Notes: generated by a model not told the origin, from the sequence alone. Shown: positions 12,066 through 24,199, counted from the first letter of the stretch. The stretch is DNA of 64,000 nucleotides from Tragulus kanchil (GCA_022376925.1 JAIOJX010000005.1:157929501-157993500), one strand, 5' to 3'. Translations and numbers: made by a program.

Positions 12066-13215
12066 TTCTCACAGCAGGCTAGTGTGTTAGTCATGACTCC
12101 ATGGTTGGTCAGTTGGAGTAAACCACTTGGAGCTACTTGAGGTGAAATTATTTTTTGGCTCAGGTGACTGCTGAAATGACAGGGATGCAGCTGGACGTGG
12201 TAGCTGGAGCCAGGGTGTTTCCTGTATTGTTTTCTGAAATGGTTTTCCTCCATACCCTGGGAAATATGACTACAGATATCTCCTGAGCTATAGGTCATGG
12301 CCTTGCCAGCAGAGTGGGACTTTGGCTTTCCACCCCCGCCAAAAAAATTTGTCTGAAAGTTTTCACACAGAAGGCTTTACTCTACAGGTATGTTCTACAT
12401 TTGCCTTATCCCATAGCTGTTGATCAGTTCTGCTATGCATCTTTTAAAAAATCCATTTCAAAGTACATTAGTGCATTTCCCCCTAAATACTTCAGCATGC
12501 TTATCATCAGCTTAGAGTTCCCCAGTGTTAACATGTTTTCTTTTGATGTAAAATCTATATTCAAAGAAATATACAAATATTTAAGTTTACATTTGCTGAC
12601 TTTTCATAAGTCCGTACACCTGGAATCCTCAACCTTTATCACTTTTTATGATCTTATGAAAATTGCTCTGACAGTGCACCGTGGGTTTGACACTCTGACT
12701 TCACATCATGAGGGGAACAGCATTTTGGATGTGTGAAAGGCAGGTAGAACTGCTGGGCAGATAGAACTGAAGATATCTACAGGAGAGTTTCCAGGAAGTC
12801 GAATTACACTAATGGAATTTAGACAGCATGTCTTTATGCTGGGCTGAAAGTGTGTAGATCGGTCTTGTTTCCTTTAGAATGCTGCTTCTAATGTCCCACA
12901 GTAATGATTTCTTTGCTTGGTGTACTGTGCTTCATCATTTTTTTTTCTTTAATTGATGTATCACATGTTTTGTGTGTCTTAAAAAAAAAAAAAATCAGAC
13001 TGTAAGTTCTTGAGGGCAAAGACCACTTTTTTTTTTTTTCCCTGATCTCTCTTTATTCTTTATATAATGGCGTAGGTGGTAGATACTCAAATTCTTCTGC
13101 AACCAGCCAGGTCCTTTATACATGCGTGAAGGTACTTTCAGCTGCAGGTAATAGAAATCTTGACTCAAAGGAGCTTGAATAATCAGGAAGTATACTTACA
13201 TCAAATTATGGTCAG
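12066..13215. repeat. Tandem duplication 3, copy B
   Basis: This is the second copy of 10913-12064. Differences include C-to-T near 12093 ('tagtcatgac'), one T lost from a T run near 12361 and A-to-G near 12744. Open frames on both strands are shared by the two copies and have no recognisable product. Confidence 0.95.
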
Positions 13216-13912
13216 CTTCAGAGTTGGTTAATTTGTGGCTTAATGATATTGTCAAGAACCTAGGATTCTCCTATCTTAGGGTTCTGTCATCATTTCTGTG
13301 TCAGCTTTGTTTTTAGGCTAGATTATTTTCCAATCCTAGCATGCCAATTGCATGCCCAGGCATTAAATGTAGATGCAGTAATATTTCTCCCCTTCTGTCC
13401 CTCTGAGGAACTCAGAAACCTTTCCCCACAGCCCTCTAGCTGAACTCCAAAACAAACTCAAATCAGTCACTGGTAAAAATGATGGAATCATGGTGACTTC
13501 TGATCAAGATTTGCCTGTAGATAGGTCATATTTCCCCTTTGCACATGGGAGAGGAGTGGACACTGATACAATCAGGGCTTAGAAGGAAAAGGTAGCAAAG
13601 GGAAGAAGGTAGGTTGATTGTGTAGGCAACAGGTAGCACCTGTTACACAGCATTATTATTTAATGCAAATGCCTGATCTTGTCCTCTGAAGTTGGTGGTG
13701 GTTGGACACATAGGCAAAAAAAAAATCTGTATTTGACTCTTGTTGCTGTCTGAATGCTTTCTCTGTTGGTGATATTTGATATTACACATTGACCCTAATC
13801 TTTTAGGTTTTAGGTACTTAAATTTTTTTCCAGTTCTTCCTGGGACTTACTGGTCTTTGGCTCTTACTTAGTCACTTGGAAACAACAATTTCAGAAAATA
13901 AACCAGAGACTA
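13216..13912. repeat. Probable old repeat, family not assigned
   Basis: It continues from the 'gctgcaggtaatagaaatc' phrase at the end of duplication 3. That phrase opens a dispersed mammalian repeat with a region like 'tttgcacatgggagaggagt'. I cannot name the family, and I see no gene. Confidence 0.35.
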
Positions 13913-15074
13913 CTTTTGCTATTCAGGGGGCTATAAACATCACCTTATGAAATGTTTTACTTTTCTCTGGTTCAGGAATCTCTGTAAGGAAGTGTTGGCA
14001 GTGTTTTAGAGCCCATAGATCGTATTGGTTGTTGTGGATCTAGGTCAACATTGACTTCAGTCATCTCAAAATAAGCTGCGGGAACTCTTGGATTGTCCAG
14101 GTTTTCCAAGTTTATCAAGACAGATGGGTTCTTTGGCAATCTAGACACTTGGACATCCTCCACATATTGGCTTTGAATTCCAAATGTTATTACCAGGCCA
14201 ATTTCTTGTCAAAGAAAGGAATTTTTGCTTTTTGTTCAGAGTGCAGAAAACAAATCCTGTTGACTTGGTGACAGAAGAGGCATAATCTGATGGAATGAAG
14301 GAAAGAGTGTCCTTTCTGGGTTGATTTGATCTTTGCATTCTTCATGTGTTTCTTCTGTTTTCCATAGTCTCCTATTAATGTACTTTACTTAAATCACTGT
14401 TATTACATAATAGGTATTTAGAGTAATGGTAGCTCTTTTGGTGTGGAAGCTTATAGGATGAGTTTGTCAGAGATGAATGTTAATTGGATGCATCTAATTA
14501 GCCTGAGGATACTTCCTGCTTCTGTGTCATCATAGGAACTGAGGCAAGCATTTGGCCATTCCTGGCATGTTGCTCGCTGAGCGTGCTTGACCCATTCTCA
14601 GTTGTCCCCAGTGGGTGGCATGGCATGAACCTGTGCCACTATATAGCCCCTTGAGTGACACTGAAAGCATGAGAATGTTTCACCAGTCTTTGGTTTGTGA
14701 TGAGGGCTTCCCAGGTGGAGCTAGTGGTAAAGAACCTGCCTGCCAGTTCGAGAGATGTAGTAGATGTGGGTTCAGTCCCTGGGTCGGGAAGATCCCCTGG
14801 AGGAGAGCATGGCAACCCACTCCAGTAATATTGCCTGGAGAATTTCATGGACAGAAGACCCTGGCTGGGTCCATAGGGTCCAAAAGAGTCAGACATGATT
14901 GAGTGACTAACACCTTCACACTTTGATTCAGATTTTTGAAAGTGTTCTGAAAGAGTCTGTGTTCTTTCATCAGACTTTGGTATATTGACTTAACCTGGGG
15001 ACATAAAGTGATACTAGGTCAATTGGTGTTAAAACACACAGCTCTACATGTATCTAGTTAGTTGACCCTCTACT
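13913..15074. repeat. Tandem duplication 4, copy A
   Basis: This 1,162 bp segment is repeated at 15078-16239 with a constant offset of 1,165 from first to last base, so there are no net indels. It contains a Bov-tA SINE at 14704-14913. Open frames of 63, 65, 85 and 95 codons appear twice because of the duplication. Confidence 0.96.
14704..14913 (+). mobile_element. Bov-tA SINE
   Basis: It shows 'gggcttcccaggtggagc', a B-box 'gggttcagtccc', 'ggcaacccactccagtaat' and 'gagtcagacatgattgag'. It is repeated exactly at 15869-16078 as part of duplication 4. Confidence 0.95.
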
Positions 15075-15077
15075 AAC

Positions 15078-16239
15078 CTTTTGCTATTCAGGGGGCTATA
15101 AACATCACCTTATGAAATGTTTTACTTTTCTCTGGTTCAGGAATCTCTGTAAGGAAGTGTTGGCAGTGTTTTAGAGCCCATAGATCGTATTGGTTGTTGT
15201 GGATCTAGGTCAACATTGACTTCAGTCATCTCAAAATAAGCTGCGGGAACTCTTGGATTGTCCAGGTTTTCCAAGTTTATCAAGACAGATGGGTTCTTTG
15301 GCAATCTAGACACTTGGACATCCTCCACATATTGGCTTTGAATTCCAAATGTTATTACCAGGCCAATTTCTTGTCAAAGAAAGGAATTTTTGCTTTTTGT
15401 TCAGAGTGCAGAAAACAAATCCTGTTGACTTGGTGACAGAAGAGGCATAATCTGATGGAATGAAGGAAAGAGTGTCCTTTCTGGGTTGATTTGATCTTTG
15501 CATTCTTCATGTGTTTCTTCTGTTTTCCATAGTCTCCTATTAATGTACTTTACTTAAATCACTGTTATTACATAATAGGTATTTAGAGTAATGGTAGCTC
15601 TTTTGGTGTGGAAGCTTATAGGATGAGTTTGTCAGAGATGAATGTTAATTGGATGCATCTAATTAGCCTGAGGATACTTCCTGCTTCTGTGTCATCATAG
15701 GAACTGAGGCAAGCATTTGGCCATTCCTGGCATGTTGCTCGCTGAGCGTGCTTGACCCATTCTCAGTTGTCCCCAGTGGGTGGCATGGCATGAACCTGTG
15801 CCACTATATAGCCCCTTGAGTGACACTGAAAGCATGAGAATGTTTCACCAGTCTTTGGTTTGTGATGAGGGCTTCCCAGGTGGAGCTAGTGGTAAAGAAC
15901 CTGCCTGCCAGTTCGAGAGATGTAGTAGATGTGGGTTCAGTCCCTGGGTCGGGAAGATCCCCTGGAGGAGAGCATGGCAACCCACTCCAGTAATATTGCC
16001 TGGAGAATTTCATGGACAGAAGACCCTGGCTGGGTCCATAGGGTCCAAAAGAGTCAGACATGATTGAGTGACTAACACCTTCACACTTTGATTCAGATTT
16101 TTGAAAGTGTTCTGAAAGAGTCTGTGTTCTTTCATCAGACTTTGGTATATTGACTTAACCTGGGGACATAAAGTGATACTAGGTCAATTGGTGTTAAAAC
16201 ACACAGCTCTACATGTATCTAGTTAGTTGACCCTCTACT
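15078..16239. repeat. Tandem duplication 4, copy B
   Basis: This is the second copy of 13913-15074, with no difference noticed. The junction bases 15075-15077 ('aac') belong to neither copy. Confidence 0.96.
15869..16078 (+). mobile_element. Bov-tA SINE, duplicate of 14704-14913
   Basis: It is carried by copy B of duplication 4. It is not an independent insertion, because the flanks are also identical. Confidence 0.95.
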
Positions 16240-18780
16240 TCCTGTTTTAAAAATTCATGAAATGACTGTTATGTGGTTTATTTAAGATAACCTGCAAATG
16301 CAAGCTCCCCGCCGCCCCACCATTTTCTCAGCCAGTGAAGATGATTGTCTTTCTCTTCCATTCACCTCAGATACTTCTTACTTGCCATGAGTTGTGAGGC
16401 TACTTGTAAGGCTGATTTAAGGTGGGATATTTTCTCCTTTTTGAGGCTCTACTTTAGAGCTAGAATCATAAAAATTCAAGAATTGTGCCAAATGTTCTTT
16501 TGTTGATGACTGTGATTTAGTCTGTTATGTAACTGTAATGTATAATTTACACATCCTGAAGATCATCAGTCTCTGTACAGAGCGACTATATTTAACCCTC
16601 ACTTCTTTGGGAAAAGAGAACATTACCAATTATCTTTGAAACTCTATTTGTGAGACAATGCACATCGATCCACCCTCTGTCTCCATCTTTAATTTTTGGT
16701 GTGTTAAGTAGTACTTTGTGGTTTATTCTGTTCTTTAATGTAAAAAGACTCAGAGGAGAAAGAGAGAACTTAGGGCTAGTGACTGTATCATTGAGACTTC
16801 CTTGGCTTATACTGTCTCAATCAAGGTATCTGGTAGTACTGTCCCTGCCATCTCTGTTGGTATGTGGGTCCAGAAAGAACAAAAGGGTACAGTTCTTTCC
16901 ACCATATTTTTTTTGTTGTTGCAGAAGGGGAGTGAAAAGAGAGAACACTGGAATATGTGATAGTGAATAGTCAGTGGTAAGAAAATAACAACATTTCCTT
17001 GTTCCATATTTTGATGCTAGTAGTGTTTGTATTGTTTGAAGAGTTTTTGCAAAGAAGATGGTGAATGTTGGTTTTCTTTTATCTTAACCTTTGTAAGTTA
17101 AGTCCAGTTTTAAGCTAAAATTCCATAAAGATGTCTTTTAAATAAATTTGCTTATTTACCACCCAGCATTTTGCCTCATTGCCGTGCCTCGGGCTCTGTT
17201 TATACGAAGTTGTCACTGAGAGAGGAAATGTTGACTGTGATCACACAGGTCTGTGTTCTCTTAAGAAGAAAGCCTTGAATGAGAAAATGGTGTTCTCATT
17301 AAGTCAGCTCTTTAAGAGTAGGTGGGAGGAATTGCTATCGATCTAATGGATTTAATAGTTCATATACAAAGTCTGTGAATAGAAGTCATATTCTGCAGCT
17401 GAGTAACTGTAGATTAATCCATCTTCAGACAGAATTCTGGAAGCATCTGTAAAACTGGAAAATTACATTTTTCTTTCCCTTTTTCAGGCACAACTGGACT
17501 AAATGTATTTCCCAAATACTTTGGAATCAAATTATATTCACATAAGTAGGTCCACGAAAAATTGTATGAAAAATTGAAATGAAATCGTAAAATAGAAATG
17601 TTAGATTCTTCTTGGTTACATTTACTCTGGTGCCAGTTTGTTTGGAAGGACTGCAGTGTTGAAGGGTAACCAGAGGTCAAATGTAGAAATTCTTTTCTTT
17701 CTTAGGTGGTTCCCTAATAACTAGTGGTGATCTACTTCAGATCAGTTGGTTGAAGTAGCCCTTTTAAGGGGGGTGGTGAAGCCAGACATTTAAACTTCTC
17801 TTCAGGTTCTCCCTTTGACCCTTTTAAAAACCTTTTCTTTTATTCCACTCACTGAAAGCACATCACCGATCCTTCCTCCTTTGTCAGAAAAGGGCAGTCC
17901 ATCCCTTTCCCCTTCCTGCTCTAACCTTTAATGAGTAGTTTGTTCTGTGAAGATATGTGGACTTCCAAGACATGTGAGAATTTTGATTCGTGTGAGTGAC
18001 ATTCTGTGGTATGAGTGAGGTGGACGTTTCATATGAACTACCTATTCCTTTTATGCGTTACCTCAACAAGGTATTCAGTTCAGGGAGAAAATACTGTTTG
18101 AAGGTTCTTGAGGGAATAAAAAGTAAAATAACAGCAGTCATAGTAACAACTACAGCTCTGTTGTTAGCAATGAAAACATGCAGAAGGAATTGGGACTCTT
18201 GGTAAATTTACAACTAAAAAGAGATTCATGTTAACAGTGACAGCCATACCGTGTGTTCCCATGGAACACTGCCGTTTACTAAGCACTCTTAACCTGGGCT
18301 TAGTATGGCCTTCTGTGATGGCAGAGGAGTGGACTGCTTGGACTCCTGTGGTTTCTTTAGCTTTAAGATCTCTGGATCTGAATCTTCACGCCAGCAATTT
18401 TAATTGGCATTGTTGCTGCACTGTGTTATCAGACTGCTTGAGTAGTCAGATCATCTGCTGCTAGTGGCAGCTGTTCCTCATGTTTAATCTTTCCCCTCTT
18501 CTGCTTCTTTCATCGCGGTTGCTCTCCAGCTTGAAGACTAGAGCATATGTAGCCATCTTTATTTACTTTTGTTCTGTGCTAGCATTTGCCTTCTCCTAAA
18601 TGAGGTTGTCCTTTATGAGACAGCTGGTAATTTATTTCTACAGTCAAGGCTCACATACTCCATTTCAGAACCTGGGATATGTTAGTAAGGCTTCACAAAT
18701 AAAAATATCTGGATGAACACTGATGATAGTGAGTTACAGACAACACTCTCTCCCACCCTGCCCCTGTAGCCAAAAAAAAG
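16240..18780. other. Unassigned unique sequence
   Basis: This is the longest recognisably repeat-poor stretch of the left half. It has scattered open frames of up to 106 codons (16650-16970) with no domain, no convincing splice structure and normal stop density. I see no RNA gene. Confidence 0.5.
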
Positions 18781-18790
18781 AGCCAGTACT

Positions 18791-19093
18791 GGGCTTCCCT
18801 GGTGCTCCAGTGGCTAAGGACACCGCCTTGCAGTGCAAGGGGCGCCGGTTCGATCCTAGCCTGGGAAGATCCCATGTGCCACGGAGTGGCTGGACCCATG
18901 TGTCCAATTACGAGCCAGAGCTCTGGAGTGCATGCGCCCAGAGCCGGTGCTCAGCGAGGAGAGAGGCCACTGCGATGGGAGGCCCACATGGGCCAAAGAA
19001 CAAAGATGGATGAAAATAGATAAATGAAAGACCAATAGAAGTGGCCTGCCCGCCCCGCTCCCTCCCAACCGCCCTCCCCCCGCGCCAAAAAAA
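18791..19093 (+). mobile_element. CHR-type SINE, young subfamily
   Basis: The head 'gggcttccctggtg' starts at 18791. It has a B-box 'ggttcgatcc', the middle 'gtgtccaattac', the 3' block 'gaccaatagaagtgg', then a C-rich tail and A8. Imperfect target-site duplications are 'agccagtact' (18781-18790) and 'agccaatacc' (19094-19103). Confidence 0.9.
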
Positions 19094-19252
19094 AGCCAAT
19101 ACCTGAATGTCTTGTTCTTCTGATTGTCTGTCCCATCTCTCTTGATAGTTTTGCAATCAAAATCAATAGTAGACTGTGAGAACAGCAATAGGTAGATATA
19201 TATGTGTGTGTGTCTCCATATTAATCTCAAAGCAGAATCATTCCTTACGGTC

Positions 19253-19843
19253 TTTTTTTTTTTTTTTTTTTGCCACTTCTGTTGATCTTCTATTCCTTTT
19301 TTTTTTTTGGTGGTGGGGGCGGGTTGAGGAGGGAGAGGGGTGGGCGAACCACTTCTATTGGTCTTTCATTTATCTATTTTCATCCATCTTTGTTCTTTGA
19401 CCCATGTGGGCCTTCCATCGCAGTGGCCTCTGTTGTCGCAGAGCACCAGCTCTGGCACATGCGCTCCAGAGCTCCGGCTCTGTCATTGGACACATGGGTC
19501 CAGCCGCTCCGCGGCACTTGGGATCTTCCCAGGCCAGGGATCGAACTGGCGCCTCTTGCACTGCAAGGCGGTGTCCTTACCCAGTGGACCACCAGGGAAG
19601 CCCTCTTCTATTCATTTTTCATCCATCTTTTATTCTTTGACCTGTGTGGGCCTCCCATCGCAGTGGCCTCCCCCTCTGCAAAGCACCGATTCTGGGCGCA
19701 TGCTCTCCAAAGCCCAGATTCGGTAGTTGGACACATCAGTCCAGCCACTCCGCGGCATGTGGGATCTTCCCAGGCCAGGGATCAAATTGGCGTCCCTTGC
19801 ACTGCAAGGTGGTGTCCTTACCCACTGGACCATCAGGGAAGCC
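19253..19843 (-). mobile_element. CHR-type SINE, older host element of a nested insertion
   Basis: This is a minus-strand SINE whose tail is at 19253-19295 and whose body and head resume at 19614-19843. It is interrupted by a second SINE of the same family. The host's own target-site duplication is 'cttacggtc' (19244-19252) versus 'cttagggtc' (19844-19852), with one mismatch. Confidence 0.85.
19296..19603 (-). mobile_element. CHR-type SINE nested in an older copy
   Basis: This is a complete minus-strand copy with a G-rich (plus strand) tail at about 19311-19346. It is flanked by a perfect 10-base target-site duplication 'tcttctattc' at 19286-19295 and 19604-19613. That duplication is itself sequence of the older SINE, which proves the insertion order. 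Confidence 0.9.
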
Positions 19844-19852
19844 CTTAGGGTC

Positions 19853-20445
19853 ATTTTTATGAGCAATACTCCTGATTTTATTTTACATCAGTCCAAGGAG
19901 CAGTTTTTTCTCTTCCATTTACATCAGGGTTGTTGAAAGCATCATTGAACTCTTAAACCATGTTAGGAGCACTTCTTAAAATGTATTTTTATTAAATCAA
20001 CCTGATTATCTATAAGCCAGATAAACTCTAAGGTTTCCAGGGCTCTTATGGGGCCTGCATTTAGATACTAGGTTGAGGGTGGGGTACTATGACTGCCTCA
20101 GAATTTATGCTTGGAGTGTATGGCCCAAGCTAGCCAGGAACCACTGCACTTACTAATGTAGCTTTTTGACTGGTTTCTTGTTACATTTTTGTTAATTTGG
20201 GGGCTTTTAGACTATACACACTTGAAAATACTGTTATCTTTACATGTATAATAATTTTAAACTTCATTGTTAGGGTACATGAAAATACTTAAAAGTCTCA
20301 ACCACAGATTCTATCAGTCGTTAAATGTCTTTGTATAAAGAATAGTTTACAATGGTATGAGTTCATTTTTAAAATCCGCCCCTTCGGAATTAAAGATTTG
20401 CTTCTTTTTTAAATTGTCCTATTTTCTTCTTTAAATTATTAGTTT
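19853..20445. other. Unassigned unique sequence
   Basis: AT-rich. I see no gene, RNA or clear repeat. Confidence 0.5.
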
Positions 20446-20512
20446 TTTTAACAACAAAAACATTTTGTATTGAGGTGTAGCCAATCAACAATGTTGTGAT
20501 AGTTTCTGGTGA
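20446..20512 (-). mobile_element. Short L1 3'-end fragment
   Basis: 'atgttgtgatagtttctggt' matches the reverse complement of the L1 3' end found more fully at 57246-57697. The left edge of duplication 5 falls inside it. Confidence 0.55.
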
Positions 20513-21605
20513 CGAGTCAAGGGAACTCCATTCTCCCCAAAATTCACTTCTTGAAGGTGATGAAGATATTGCCTAACATTTATTAAGCTATTGATGATTA
20601 CCTCTCAAAGGATTATGTTTGTTTTGTTTTTGTGAAAGGGTCAGACAAAATAGCTTAGCTCCCAGCAACACCTCTAGTCTAATAGAGAATCTAGTGAAGG
20701 TTTTGCAGAACGTCTTATGTTAAGTTGTTAAAGAAGGATTAATTTCAGTTCAGGAAGCAAGCTCGCCCCTCTCACTTTGGTCTGGAGACATGGTGGAGAA
20801 GGAGCCTGCATCCCTGTTCTTTCGTAGCTCACAGGGCTCTGGAAGCGTGAACTATCTGGTTCATCTCATTTGACAGCAGCTAACTGAGAGGCGCCATGTG
20901 GTGTTTGGTGGACACTCCACAGTGAAAAGGGTGATTTGATCCGCATAGTCCTCTTCCTTCTGTAAACCTTAGCGGTGGTTTTTCATTTCCCTGTGAATCA
21001 AGTGCAGAACCTCCACTCCGGGCTTTGAAAAGGGCTTCAGACCATTTCCTCTGCCTTTCCTCTATGTGCCCACATCTAGGTTAACTCTTTCCCAGAATTG
21101 CGTCTTATACCCTTCCTGTTGTCTCTCCAGGTAAATCTTTACTCTTCCATGTGAAAATGTTTCAAATGTGAAAAGTGAATGATAAGGCTTCCATGGTGGT
21201 CCAGTGGGTAAGGACACCGCCATGCAGTGCAAGGGGCGCCGGTTCGATCCCTGGCCTGGGAAGATCCCATGTGCCACGGAGCGGCTGGACCCATGTGTCC
21301 AATTACCGAGCTGGAGCTCTGGAACACATGCGCCCAGAGCCAGTGCTCTGTGATGACAGAGGCCACTGCAATGGGAGGCCCACACGGGCCAAAGAACAAA
21401 GATGCATGAAAAATAGATAAAACGAAAGACCAATAGAAGTGGCCCACCCGCCCCCTTCCTCCCCAACCCACACCTGCCCCTGCCCCAAAAAGGAAGTGGT
21501 GACAGCAGACATCATTTCTGAAAAAAAAAGTGAATGGTTTCCTTCACTCTTTGAATTGTGCATAAAGAACATGTAGTTAATCATTATCATTCAAGTGGAT
21601 TCAAA
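20469..21605. repeat. Tandem duplication 5, copy A
   Basis: This segment of about 1.14 kb is repeated at 21609-22760. Clean identity begins at 'tgatagtttctggtgacgag' (20497). Upstream of that the two copies align only roughly ('attgag.tgtagcc'), as expected of an error-rich end. It includes the SINE at 21182-21529. Confidence 0.93.
21182..21529 (+). mobile_element. CHR-type SINE with extra 3' sequence
   Basis: This is a young-subfamily copy followed, after its own short A run, by about 28 extra bases ('ggaagtggtgacagcagac...') and then a second A run. The target-site duplication 'gtgaatg' (21175-21181 and 21530-21536) encloses both parts. The extra bases therefore came in with the SINE, perhaps as a 3' transduction. 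Confidence 0.85.
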
Positions 21606-21608
21606 ACA

Positions 21609-22760
21609 ATTGAGTTGTAGCCTTCAAAGCGATTATGTTTGTTTGATAGTTTCTGGTGACGAGTCAAGGGAACTCCATTCTCCCCAAAATTCACTTCTTG
21701 AAGGTGATGAAGATATTGCCTAACATTTATTAAGCTATTGATGATTACCTCTCAAAGGATTATGTTTGTTTTGTTTTGTGAAAGGGTCAGACAAAATAGC
21801 TTAGCTCCCAGCAACACCTCTAGTCTAATAGAGAATCTAGTGAAGGTTTTGCAGAACGTCTTATGTTAAGTTGTTAAAGAAGGATTAATTTCAGTTCAGG
21901 AAGCAAGCTCGCACCTCTCACTTTGGTCTGGAGACATGGTGGAGAAGGAGCCTGCATCCCTGTTCTTTCGTAGCTCACAGGGCTCTGGAAGCGTGAACTA
22001 TCTGGTTCATCTCATTTGACAGCAGCTAACTGAGAGGCGCCATGTGGTGTTTGGTGGACACTCCACAGTGAATAGGGTGACTTGATCCGATAGTCCTCTT
22101 CCTTCTGTAAACCTTAGCGGTGGTTTTTCATTTCCCTGTGAATCAAGTGCAGAACCTCCACTCCGGGCTTTGAAAAGGGCTTCAGACCATTTCCTCTGCC
22201 TTTCCTCTATGTGCCCACATCTAGGTTAACTCTTTCCCAGAATTGCGTCTTATACCCTTCCTGTTGTCTCTCCAGGTAAATCTTTACTCTTCCATGTGAA
22301 AATGTTTCAAATGTGAAAAGTGAATGATAAGGCTTCCATGGTGGTCCAGTGGGTAAGGACACCGCCATGCAGTGCAAGGGGCGCCGGTTCGATCCCTGGC
22401 CTGGGAAGATCCCATGTGCCACGGAGCGGCTGGACCCATGTGTCCAATTACCGAGCTGGAGCTCTGGAACACATGCGCCCAGAGCCAGTGCTCTGTGATG
22501 ACAGAGGCCACTGCAATGGGAGGCCCACACGGGCCAAAGAACAAAGATGCATGAAAAATAGATAAAACGAAAGACCAATAGAAGTGGCCCACCCGCCCCC
22601 CTTCCTCCCCAACCCACACCTGCCCCCCCTGCCCCAAAAAGGAAGTGGTGACAGCAGACATCATTTCTGAAAAAAAAAAAAAGTGAATGGTTTCCCTTCA
22701 CTCTTTGAATTGTGCATAAAGAACATGTAGTTAATCATTATCATTCAAGTGGAATTCAAA
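21609..22760. repeat. Tandem duplication 5, copy B
   Basis: This is the second copy of 20469-21605. Differences are more frequent than in other pairs: the first 35 bases are scrambled, several single-base changes lie near 21913 and 22070-22100, and the C and A runs of the SINE tail are longer. Confidence 0.93.
22327..22682 (+). mobile_element. CHR-type SINE, duplicate of 21182-21529
   Basis: It is the same insertion, with the same target-site duplication and the same extra 3' bases, present again because of duplication 5. C and A runs are longer here. Confidence 0.88.
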
Positions 22761-22947
22761 TACACTAAGGGCATTTACAAAATACTATGGAAGAAGAACA
22801 CAGGGGAGGAAATGCTTATTTCTGGGGAATTCAGAGACTATTTTACAAAGAAGATGATGCATAGCTAGGTTTTCATGGATGAGTAGGAGTTTTCCAGGTC
22901 CATTTCAGGGAGAAGGAAGAGCATACATGAAAAGTTATGGCATCATA

Positions 22948-23368
22948 CATCAACATGAATGTACCTAGCGATTATCATGGTGAATCAAGTAAATCAGGCA
23001 AAGACAAATACCATATGATATCACTCACACGTGAAATCTAGAATTCAGTACAAATGAACATCCCTACAAAACAGAAACAGACTCACAGGCATAGAGAAGA
23101 GCCTAGTGGTTGCCTTGGGGTTGGGGAAGGAAGGATTGGGAGTTTGTAATCATCAGATGAAAACTGTTACATACAGGGTGGATAAATATCAAGTTCCTAC
23201 CCTATAGTACAAGCAACTATATTCAATATCCTGTGGTAAACCCTAGTGCAAAACAGTATGGAAAAGAGTATGTATGTATAACTGAGTCACTTTGCTGTAT
23301 AGCAGAAATTAACATAACGTTGTAAATCAACTACACTTCAATAACATTTTAAAAAAAGAAAAAGAAAT
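22948..23368 (+). mobile_element. 5'-truncated L1 insertion
   Basis: It has the L1 3'-end words 'acaaataccatatgatatca', 'aaaacagaaacagactcaca', 'gtaaatcaactacacttc' and an A-rich tail. It is flanked by a perfect 13-base target-site duplication 'ttatggcatcata' (22935-22947 and 23369-23381). It is too short to encode protein. Confidence 0.92.
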
Positions 23369-23381
23369 TTATGGCATCATA

Positions 23382-24199
23382 AAGCAGTATGACATGTTTA
23401 GGAAACATCTCTGGCCTGTACTGTACACACGCTTGCTAGGTGCTGGTGCTGGGAGATGACACCATGGGCAGGATGTGTCTGACAGAGCTTTGAGCTGCAG
23501 AGGCCAAGCCGTGTGGTTCTTTTAGAACCTTGTATACTAGCACATTACCAGCTGGCTTAGGCACTTGGTAAAAATCTTTTTTCTTTTTTTTGATGAAACA
23601 TGCGACTCAGAGTAGCTGGCTTTTTGATCAGGGGAAGAAGAAAATGTGAGTAATTCCTTTAAGGACCGTGTTCATTCATCATTCATCAGGCATTCAACAA
23701 ATATATACTGAGGCTGCTGCACTCCGAGGAACAAGGGAGATATAAAGATATTTCTACTCTGCTTGTGCAGTGCCTCTTCTCCAAATTCAGGGTTTTATTA
23801 GATTTTTCTTTTGAGAAGTGTTAATTCTATGCCATTTTATTATGTTTTATGAGTACTTGCTACTAAAGCACTGTGTAGTTATTGCTTTCTCTGGAAGGTT
23901 CAGCACCATTTTAACCTACTCCACTGCTTTATTTCAGGAGTTCTCTGCATTTTGAGGAAGCTGCAGGGGCTCAAATGGCTGGCATTTTTCTACATTTTTG
24001 TGCCTTTCTAGCCAGTATTTATAAGGTCAGGAAGGCGGAGCATGCAGTGTTAGAGATGGGAAGGCTGATCTGTACAAAACCTTTTAGGCCTAATGAATCT
24101 TAGCTGCCATTCTTTACAGCTGATGCAAAGAGGATATGGTTTAACTGTAGCAAAGGAAAACGGAATAGCCATGAAAGCAGAATAGAGACTTTATTCTTT
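23382..24199. other. Unassigned unique sequence
   Basis: 'attcatcaggcattcaacaa' near 23685-23700 may be a MIR/L2 scrap. I see no gene. Confidence 0.45.

Noticed and set aside
18836..18860. tRNA gene suggested by 'ggttcgatcc' B-box words
   Set aside because: The words are the internal promoter relic of tRNA-derived SINEs. No cloverleaf with an anticodon arm and acceptor pairing is present.
18802..19866. Many 60-190 codon frames on both strands with shared words such as 'WASHRSG' and 'GSSQARD'
   Set aside because: They are translations of the CHR-type SINE in different frames and recur wherever that SINE occurs. They are not genes.
22207..22701. 164-codon minus-strand frame
   Set aside because: It runs through the SINE and its flank, has no domain, and exists in shorter form in the other copy of duplication 5, where homopolymer lengths differ.
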